Positions 56,930 through 64,000 of a DNA stretch of 64,000 bases are shown here, piece after piece. A program made the translations under genes and the position numbers. Where the stretch lies: assembly GCA_037043455.1 (NCBI GenBank), contig JAWPHD010001289.1, positions 1 through 64,000 of the forward strand. The letters are read 5' to 3'. The stretch comes from Cyrtodaria siliqua. Its lineage: Eukaryota; Mollusca; Bivalvia; Adapedonta; Hiatellidae. Numbering within the stretch: position 1 is the stretch's first letter; every line of letters begins with the position of its first letter. The notes below the pieces were generated by a model. The model was not told the DNA's origin. It made no database searches and saw nothing but the letters and a program-made list of their open reading frames with translations.

Positions 56930-57876
56930 AAAAGGCGTTGAAATGGACTGACAAGTTAGCAGATGAACTTCATAAGCCTATACGAAGAAAGTTCACTCAA
57001 CGCCGTGTGATTGTTAATGAAATTGATAAAATATGGTCTGCTGATCTGGTTGATATGCAATCGTTTTCAAAGCATAATAAAGGTATTAAATACTTGCTTA
57101 CTGTTATTGATTTATTTAGTAAATTTGCTTGGGTTATTCCAGTTCCAAATAAAACTGGTTTAGAAATTACCAAAGCATTCCGACAAAAAATCAGTACAGG
57201 AAGACAATGTAAATTGCAGTGGGTTGACCAGGGTGTGGAGTTTTATAACAAGACGTTTAAGCAATTCCTTGATGATAATAATATCAAAATGTATCACACT
57301 TTTAATTTCGGAAAAGCTGTAGTAATTGAACGATTTAACAGGACATTAAAAGAAAAGATGTGGAAATATTTCACAGCAAACAATACAAATACATATTTAG
57401 ACGTGCTTCAGGCGATGGTTGATAAGTATAATAATACAAAACATCGGAGTATTAAAATGACGCCGACTGAGGCTAGCGATGAGAAAAATAAAGGAACAGT
57501 GTATTTCAACTTGTATGGAAAAATGAGAAGTAATCAAATTAAGCCAAAGTTTAAAAAAGGGGATAATGTTAGAATCAGCAAATATAAAAGAACGTTTGAG
57601 AAAGGTTATACCCCAAATTGGACTGAAGAAATATTTATTGTTGATGAAATTCAACACACAAATCCAGTGACATACAAAATAAAAGATTTAAACAACGAAA
57701 ACATTGATGGAAGCTTTTATGATTTAGAAATGATAAAAGCAAAGCAAGAAATATTTAAGATTGAAAAAGTAATACGACGTGATTATAAAAAGAAACAAGC
57801 ATTGATTAAATGGAAGGGTTACAATGAGGATTTCAATAGCTGGGTCTCATTTAAGGCTATTGAAAATATTAAATAA
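56896..57876 (+). CDS. Retrovirus-type DDE integrase with chromodomain
   Basis: Cuts and joins element ends to host DNA. The frame is open from 56896 and has no AUG before the core; the first conserved part is [17 protein letters not shown] (from about 56944). Counting from a TTG at 56938, the catalytic residues are D36 (IWSADLVDM), D97 ([11 protein letters not shown]) and E131 ([14 protein letters not shown]), with the 33-residue spacing usual for Polinton integrases. The C-terminus has an SH3-like [14 protein letters not shown] and a chromodomain ([18 protein letters not shown], then NSWV). The frame is -1 relative to the PLA2-like gene and overlaps it by 34 nt at A AAA AAC. No promoter-like box precedes it. 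All catalytic parts are intact. Confidence 0.93.
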   Translation: MQTWSWKLKKLKKALKWTDKLADELHKPIRRKFTQRRVIVNEIDKIWSADLVDMQSFSKHNKGIKYLLTVIDLFSKFAWVIPVPNKTGLEITKAFRQKISTGRQCKLQWVDQGVEFYNKTFKQFLDDNNIKMYHTFNFGKAVVIERFNRTLKEKMWKYFTANNTNTYLDVLQAMVDKYNNTKHRSIKMTPTEASDEKNKGTVYFNLYGKMRSNQIKPKFKKGDNVRISKYKRTFEKGYTPNWTEEIFIVDEIQHTNPVTYKIKDLNNENIDGSFYDLEMIKAKQEIFKIEKVIRRDYKKKQALIKWKGYNEDFNSWVSFKAIENIK

Positions 57877-57913
57877 GGGCTAAAAAAATATTAACATATA
57901 ATATTATTATATA
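57877..57913 (+). promoter_or_regulatory. Promoter-like box of last gene
   Basis: aaatattaacatataatatt followed by attatataatg at the start codon. Confidence 0.5.
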
Positions 57914-58228
57914 ATGGGACAAGAAAGATTAGTAAAGGTTTGCAAAAAACTTAACAATTTAAAAGATAAATATAGAAGAGAATTGATGAGAGGCAGACAA
58001 CTCCAAGTAGAATATGAAGTAGTTCGTGATGATTTTATGGACACTAAAAAAAGACGATTGCTGGTTGAAATGGATAATTATGAACGCGAGCTGAATAGTA
58101 ACAGAGAAGAGCTTCTTGAACTAAAATACAAAATAGCAAAGTGTAGGAAAATAAAATACTCTATGGTAAAAAATGATATGCAGAGCGATGATGAAGACTA
58201 CAGCCCGGTTCCGTCTGACTTTGCTTGA
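57914..58228 (+). CDS. Small coiled-coil protein ending in the right TIR
   Basis: 104 residues starting MGQERLVKVCKKLNNLKDKY after a ttattatataatg box. Mostly a charged coiled coil (about 5-85). The acidic ending MQSDDEDYSPVPSDFA lies inside the TIR, and a matching 21-codon frame is present in the left TIR. I do not recognise the family. The intact frame and own promoter box suggest a real gene. Confidence 0.65.
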   Translation: MGQERLVKVCKKLNNLKDKYRRELMRGRQLQVEYEVVRDDFMDTKKRRLLVEMDNYERELNSNREELLELKYKIAKCRKIKYSMVKNDMQSDDEDYSPVPSDFA

Positions 58229-58563
58229 CGAGATGCAAATGCTATTGAAAAACTTCGCCGAAAGTAGATTCGGCAAAAGTAGACATAAAATAAAATTGCG
58301 CTCTCCTAACGAGTTGCAAATGTTATGTTATTAAAATGGCAAACCGGATTGATTAGTAGTGTAGAAAGGGTGGGGCACGGGTGGAGTTTTCCAGAGCGGG
58401 GTTGCTTGAGAAAACTGTTGAAATATGTTGGTGTTGATTTAGGCGTGACTTACATTTAGATCTTGGTGGTGTAAATGAGAGTTACGCTTGAGTATCCCCC
58501 TGGCATAAAAACTGCGCTGGTACCCCCCCCCCCCCCCCCCCCCACCCCCCTTTCTATACTACT
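58152..58563 (-). repeat. Right terminal inverted repeat
   Basis: Reverse-complement partner of the left repeat. The outer part contains about 22 consecutive C with a further C-run after one A. The final codons and stop of the 57914-58228 gene lie inside it. Confidence 0.92.
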
Positions 58564-58569
58564 ATGCAT
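58564..58569. other. Target-site duplication, right (atgcat)
   Basis: Same six bases as 43981-43986. Confidence 0.9.
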
Positions 58570-58639
58570 ACTAGAACAATTGAATTTACCAGTTAACCCT
58601 AACATCGAAATGGATGAGGCCGCCACTATTAAAGGTTAG

Positions 58640-59230
58640 TTTTTGTGTCGCCTTATGCGATAAATATGGCCATACTAAAATATAAAGGTCAAGGTCACAC
58701 TGAAGGTCATTATATGGGTTAAATACTCATTTTTTTCTTCACGCAAACTTAACGTTGGCTATAACTTTCTCATTTCTTTATATTTCTTTATCAAACTTTC
58801 AATATATACTCATCATGACAACATCGAAATGACCATACTAAAATATAAAGGTCAAGTCACAATGAAGGTCAATGTAAGGGTTAACTACTCACTTTTTTCT
58901 TCGCGAAAACTTAACGTTGGCTATAACTTTCTCATTTCTTTATATTTCTTTATCAAACTTTCAATATATACTCATCATGACAACATCGAAATGACCATAC
59001 TAAAATATAAAGGTCAAGTCACAATGAAGGTCAATGTAAGGGTTAACTACTCACTTTTTTCTTCGCGAAAACTTAACGTTGGCTATAACTTTCTCATTTC
59101 TTTATATTTCTTTATCAAAATTTTAATATATACTCTTCATGACAACATCGATATGGCCATACTAAACTGTAAAGGTCAAGGTCACGTTGAAGGTCATTAT
59201 AAATACTATTTTTTCTTCACGAAATCTTAG
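58640..59230. repeat. Tandem repeat, 151-172-bp unit, about 3.5 copies
   Basis: Units share ggccatactaaaatataaag, gtcaaggtcacactgaagg, cttaacgttggctataactt and tctcatttctttatatttct. The anchor gtcaagtcac or gtcaaggtcac occurs at 58688, 58851, 59023 and 59174. The two middle units are almost identical. Open frames across it are by-products. Confidence 0.9.
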
Positions 59231-60389
59231 TCAGGCCAGTTTGTCAAGGTCATTTACCGGATCCAAAAACACGTGTTATACTGACAAAGCGCTGACAGGC
59301 GACACACATATTCCGCGGAATACCCGTCTAGTTTCTTTTACAATGAGTGCTCATTTATTAAAGATTATTTCGTGCTTTTTCCGACGTTTATGCGGAATTG
59401 AACGTCGGTAGTAAATGGCGTGATCCATGAAACGCGATAGTGCTTTATGGTAAATTTGCAATTCACTTCCGGCGTTTAAAACCGCATAAAGGCCAAAAGA
59501 AATGCTCTTCGTGGATTGTTCCATTTACTTCCGGCAAAACCAAATAAACAGCTAAAAAATGCGATGTTATCATTAGAATTTTCCCTTCGCTATAATAATA
59601 TCAACAAAAATGCTAATGATAACAAAAACCAATACTGTCAGTGTCATTTCATGCCGAGGAATATCCATTTTCTGATAAGGCACACCGGATGCAAGAGCAG
59701 TGCGTGCATGCAGTGCGTACAGTTCGTTCACACCCTTGAAGTGGAATAGCCAATTTCTATGCCGAACGTAAATAGTCCCATCTACTTGAAAAATAAAGTA
59801 TATTCGAGATTAAATGCTACAGTGTTTTAAAGAAATGTATCAAGCGAATGCAAACATGATTGACTTAGTTTGCAAGGATGGTATGGCGAATAACTGGTCG
59901 TTTGCAAAAATAATATATTGCTCTGTAAATCATCTTTTCCTACATAATATATTGCTCTTATTCCTACATGTTCATGTAGTGTCAATAATAAATTTCACTG
60001 GCCTACATATAGTGATGCGCAAACGCTTGGTCGAGCATTCAAGTAGTATTGCCTGTTGCGAAAACACCTCTGTTTTAGTCGGTATTTCTTATCGTAATCC
60101 TTATCGTAATCGTTACCATAGTTAGTTGTACGGGTCTTAAAAGAGGTTATTATTTGCTAGATGTTAACCTTTATTTATCTATAAATATTCATGTTTTCCT
60201 AATCAGTTTATTTGGAATAATAATGTAGTATTATAGAGAAGCAATAAATGTTATACGCAAGCGTTACTCCCGAAAGAAAATAATATTATGTTTTAAAATA
60301 GAAATATATTAAGTCCCGGGAGCTTAAGTTTCGCATTGAATTCATGTATCTAATCATAATAATAATCATAATTTGCAACTGTTTTCCAA
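59231..60389. other. No recognisable feature
   Basis: Non-coding; small frames at 59516 and 59814 have no motif I recognise. Confidence 0.4.
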
Positions 60390-60780
60390 TGATTCTATTT
60401 GCGTATATCGTTGATCTCCGTGAGACTAAGATAGACTGGAACCCGGCCGTTTTAGTACTCAAGGGATGAAGTTAATTCGGTATAAATTGTCTGTTTACCA
60501 TTGGACTGGATTGTTATTTCTTTTAACCAATATTGTTAACTATTGCGTGCTACATGAAATACAGTCATGGACAGTTAAAAGCATCACCGTGGCAGAGTCG
60601 AATCAAATTGTGCAATAATTGCACAAAACGTCAAGTTTAATTTCAGTAAATTAAAAGAAGTAACATATACAATTACATAGGTTATGAGCCACAGCTTGCA
60701 ATACTCGATGAATAGCTGTGGGAATCACGTGACAATTGCAGAAGCAGAAGCGCGGATCAAAATAATTTGAAGCATGTACT
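60390..60780. repeat. Dispersed block, related to 20750-21660
   Basis: See the partner block; shared wording starts at tatatcgttgatctccgtga and ends around gcagaagcgcggatcaaaa. Confidence 0.5.
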
Positions 60781-61194
60781 TTTACCCGCGTACAAAACAT
60801 ATTATATTCGTATCCCATTTCGGGCCTTGTATTCAGGGAATCGAAAGTTCTGATAGACACTGACATGGATTTCGCGATCTAATCGAAAGATCTTTCATGA
60901 CATGATTTTATTTCATCGATAAACCATTTAAACAATCGAAACGGTGTGTGAATAACAGCGCACTTATACTGTTTTCCAGTTAAATTGACCATTCAGGCAT
61001 CGCAACAACGAAGAGATCAGTTTGGTTTCAATTCATATTTTCGTATATTATCCAAGAGAATATTCATTGCTAAGTCATTTCCACGAAGGTAGTTTTGATT
61101 TAAACATAAAAGAGCCAGTTTAATTAAGAACCACATATAATAATTAAATTCATCGGCGACTCTAATAAACTTCCATTATAATACAATCCATCGG
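60781..61194. other. No recognisable feature
   Basis: AT-rich, non-coding. Confidence 0.4.
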
Positions 61195-62035
61195 CTTGTT
61201 TCACTGACCGTTCCAAGGCGGTAGCCCTATTGTCGACCATTTTATCTTGGTGATGTCATATCTTGCATTCTATTCATCTTGTTAGTTGTTGTTTGTTTCT
61301 GTGCGTGTTTGTGATTGAATGTGGTCCTTGAATGCTATATATCCTGTTGTTGTTTGTTTCTGTGCGTGTTTGTGATTGAATGTGGTCCTTGAATGCTATA
61401 TATCCTGTTGTTGTTTGTTTATGTGCGTGTTTGTGATTGAATGTGGTCCTTGAATGCTCTATATCCTGTTGTTGTTTGTTTCTGTGCCTGTTTGTGATTG
61501 AATGTGGTCCTTGAATGTTATATATCCTGTTGTTGTTTGTTTCTGTGCCTGTTTGTGATTGAATGTGGTCCTTGAATGCTATATATCCTGTTGTTGTTTG
61601 TTTCTGTGCGTGTTTGTGATTGAATGTGGTCCTTGAATGCTATATATCCTGTTGTTGTTTGTTTTTGTGCGTGTTTGTGATTGAATGTGGTCCTTAAATG
61701 CTATATATCCTGTTGTTGTTTGTTTCTGTGCGTGTTTGTGATTGAATGTGGTCCTTGAATGCTATATATCCTGTTGTTGTTTGTTTCTGTGCGTGTTTGT
61801 GATTGAATGTGGCCATTGAATGCTCTATATCCTGTTGTTGTTTGTTTCTGTGCGTGTTTGTGATTGAATGTGGTCCTTGAATGTTATATATCCTGTTGTT
61901 GTTTGTTTCCGTGCGTGTTTGTGATTGAATGTGGTCCTTGAATGCTATATATTATGTTGTTGTTTATTTCTGTGCGTGTTTGTGATTGAATGTGGACCTT
62001 GAATGCTCTATATCCTGTTCGACTATTGTATCTAC
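61195..62035 (+). mobile_element. Family D copy with internal minisatellite expansion
   Basis: The left part has cactgaccgttccaaggcgg and gtgatgtcatatcttgcatt. The right edge has atcctgttcgactattgt, as at 13160. Between them the family's tail segment is present about twelve times instead of once. Confidence 0.7.
61281..62022 (+). repeat. Minisatellite, 61-bp unit, about 12 copies
   Basis: Unit: gttgtttgtttctgtgcgtg, tttgtgattgaatgtggtcc, ttgaatgctatatatcctgtt. Adjacent units differ by few bases (tctata for tatata, cctg for cgtg). Single diverged copies of the same segment exist in other family D elements, for example 13095-13165. Confidence 0.95.
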
Positions 62036-62460
62036 ATAAATTTTAATTCTATCCCTTTTGCGGAAGACAAATAGTTTTGTTTTTTCAGTATTAACGTCAA
62101 GACCCCAGGATTCTCAGTAGTCATAGAGTCTATTAAGACTTTGTTGAAGGTCATCTAAGCTTGATCTCAGTACAAACTTATCAGCTGCAAAAAACAACAG
62201 TATTAAAGTGATCTGATTAAGATATTCCACCATAGATTATGTTTAATAGGAACACTACCTGATATCATATGAATATAATATTGAAGACATAATTGGTGAG
62301 ACAATATCCCCTTGCTTCAGACCGATTGAAAATAAAACGCTTTTTTAAAATCTATAAATGCGCAATAAAGTCTTTCTTTGTCGTTTAAAATTTTGTTTAG
62401 GATGATATGTAAAATAAATATTGCATCTGTTGTCTCATTCTAAACGCGAATTGATCATCA
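62030..62460 (-). pseudogene. Decayed LINE reverse transcriptase fragment
   Basis: On the minus strand, broken frames read QGDIVSPI (near 62310), then a degraded FAADKFVL (near 62180) at the place of the FADD catalytic motif, then SLDDLQQSLNRLYDY and ESWGLDVNTEKTKLFVFRKR (near 62050-62150). This is the order of palm and thumb motifs in non-LTR retrotransposon RTs. Several stops and frame changes are present, and no endonuclease or ends were found. Confidence 0.75.
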
Positions 62461-63489
62461 GATATGTTATTATTAGTCCGCGTGTTCAAAATGCTTGTAA
62501 ATATTTCATTCATGCAAATAAACTAATTTAAATCTCCTGTAATTTAGATAAGCAGGTGATGTTCTATTTTGGTTTGTTCTTTAATCTGTTCACCCCATTC
62601 AATACATTTCAATAAAGTTGTTTTGACTGGTAGCCTTCATCATCGAACCATTTTTTCGTGTCACTGTTTTTAATTTGCACCGTTACTTATACGTTACAAA
62701 AAAAACTAGTAACAATTGTGTTTGTTTTCTGCATGTATGAAGCTAAAATAACCTTATCTCGGGATTGGATTCCTTTTTGATCAATTCCAATGGGTGTTGG
62801 GTGCCAAACATTTTGACAATTCAATTCGAATGCTAGGACAACAACTGTACCACCTCCAGTTGCACAACATATAGACCCTGTGGTTCTTTGAGATCCGGAG
62901 AATGCCCTTGAAAAAGAGCGGATTTCCAATGTCAGCATAAATGACAAACTCACGTGTATCTGTAGTCTCTTAGATGTATGTGGCCTAACCATATAAGGCA
63001 TAGAGTATTAAGAATCAACCCAACATACCTTAACCTCGCCCAATAATATCTATATGGTCATCCGCAAAACATAACAAAACATAAAATATTAACCGAATTT
63101 AGTCAGCTCGAGCTCATAGACGAGGGTTTGTGTTGTGTTGTTTTGGTGTGCCGTGTCCGCGCAGCCGTTTTAGAAAGAAAGATGACCATGTAGTTATTTC
63201 CGTTTAAAGAAAATGAAAATACCATATCAATCACGAGATAATCACGTACATTGACTTTATTGTACATGGAGTATGGCATCATGGGGAGAACACACTGTAG
63301 ATTGTGTACCCTAATGATTTAAAAAATCGTATGGATTACCACTTTTCCAACAAGAAATAGACAACTACAACTAATGACAATTCATTACACTGTCGCTTAC
63401 GGAGCAAAAACTTGTGATAAATGCTAATTCTAGGACTCGTTATTTTCTTCTAACATCATTGTATATATATACCAATAACGGATTGTACC
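62461..63489. other. No recognisable feature
   Basis: Non-coding; the 104-codon minus frame at 62687-63001 has no motif I recognise. Confidence 0.4.
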
Positions 63490-63960
63490 GTGCTAATCTA
63501 TGCTTTCGATTCAGTTATTGAGTATATGTTTTAAGGATTTCTGTGTTTTTGTTTCTTATATTCATATATACCTGATCATTTCTGTGTTATAAATATATCG
63601 CCTATCAATGTTGCCTTTTAAATGAGAGGATATACTTACGCGGATTTCTTTATTGTCACCGTCCATATATATTGGAATTACAAAAATATATTGATGCGGT
63701 TTGTTGAACACCAAAACCTAGTATAAAAGACAGCCGAATCATTGCCACTTTCACTATTTACGATCGTGTAGTAGCACACGTTGCTTCTATTTATTCATGT
63801 GTCCTATTGTCTATCATTTTATGTTTGTAATATACACACTATTAAATTTTAAACGTACATATTCCGAGTTCTCATTGTTCAAACTGCGTGGTTTTGAATG
63901 GCTGCACTACCTCAATGCTATACCGCCTGTTCCACTTCTGCAGCAATTTTTAGCTCTACT
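63490..63960 (+). mobile_element. Family D dispersed element (diverged)
   Basis: Recognised by tttctgtgttataaatatat, gcctatcaatgttgcctttt, atttctttattgtcaccgtc and the order of later pieces (ccattttatgtttgtaat). More diverged than the other copies. Confidence 0.5.
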
Positions 63961-64000
63961 GGCCACTTATGGAATGGTGTGTTGTCCGTCGTCCGTCGTC

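Larger units (their letters stand above)
43987..58563. mobile_element. Maverick/Polinton-type giant DNA transposon (virus-like), complete ends
   Basis: 14,577 bp between perfect 6-bp target duplications, with inverted repeats of about 400 bp beginning 5'-AG. It encodes protein-primed DNA polymerase B, retrovirus-type integrase, FtsK/HerA-type packaging ATPase, adenovirus-type protease, major and minor capsid proteins and several small structural genes. That set defines Polintons and the related adintovirus-type animal elements. Many genes have stops or frame changes, so this copy is unlikely to be active as read. Both gene blocks face inward and outward from a central promoter-rich zone. Confidence 0.97.

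Noticed and set aside
58829..59230. 133-codon open frame with repeated blocks
   Set aside because: It follows the tandem repeat, and the unit has no recognisable protein motif.
61281..62022. CRISPR-like array
   Set aside because: Units are contiguous with no spacers of different sequence; it is a minisatellite from a family D element.

Overview
The window is AT-rich, intron-era eukaryotic DNA, dense in dispersed repeats, tRNA-derived SINE pieces, MITE-like elements, minisatellites and microsatellites. The SINE style and repeat texture suggest a mollusc, most likely a bivalve; this is an inference from style, not from a marker gene. I could support no host protein-coding gene, and most long open frames outside 43.9-58.6 kb are chance frames through repeats.

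The main object is a complete Maverick/Polinton-type element at 43987-58563 (about 14.6 kb). It is bounded by a perfect 6-bp target duplication (atgcat) and about 400-bp terminal inverted repeats that start 5'-AG. It carries the full virus-like gene set. On the minus strand are a protein-primed family B DNA polymerase, a 109-aa protein, a small membrane protein and a coiled-coil/acidic protein. On the plus strand are a Cys-rich VLTF3-like protein, a FtsK/HerA-type packaging ATPase, a fibre-like protein, penton (minor capsid), a small core/membrane-active-like protein, double jelly-roll-type major capsid, a glycine-rich pX-like protein, an adenovirus-type cysteine protease, a zinc-ribbon/PLA2-like protein, a retrovirus-type integrase with a chromodomain, and a coiled-coil protein whose end lies in the right TIR. 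About half of the genes carry one to three stops or frame changes, so this copy is probably dead or carries sequence errors. ATPase, integrase and several small genes are open.

Two features of the element deserve attention. First, nearly every gene starts directly after an AT-rich box. Its two forms look like two expression classes: one upstream of the polymerase and the 109-aa gene, another, often overlapping the previous stop codon, upstream of structural genes. Second, the only two enzymes without such a box and without an AUG, protease and integrase, each lie in the -1 frame of the preceding gene. Each overlaps it by about 35 nt, at A-rich slippery heptamers directly before the upstream stop. 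This fits retrovirus-like -1 frameshifting, though single-base loss in A-runs is a real alternative.

Other regions. 1-8.2 kb holds MITE pieces, a G-rich minisatellite (3.16-4.26 kb) and a 75-bp-type repeat interrupted by a MITE and a 153-bp hairpin. 8.3-12.2 kb holds a compound short repeat and a complex B-A'-B' duplication. 12.2-26 kb holds copies of a dispersed element (family D), M1 MITEs and long featureless stretches. 26230-27906 is a non-autonomous BEL/Pao-like LTR element with LTRs that look identical and a gag joined to an integrase C-terminus. 30-35 kb holds a tandemly duplicated repeat and two nested mariner-like elements. 36.8-42.6 kb holds SINEs, a TTAA-flanked MITE candidate and a long-TIR foldback element. 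58.6-64 kb holds two tandem arrays, one amplified from inside a family D copy, and a decayed LINE reverse transcriptase piece.
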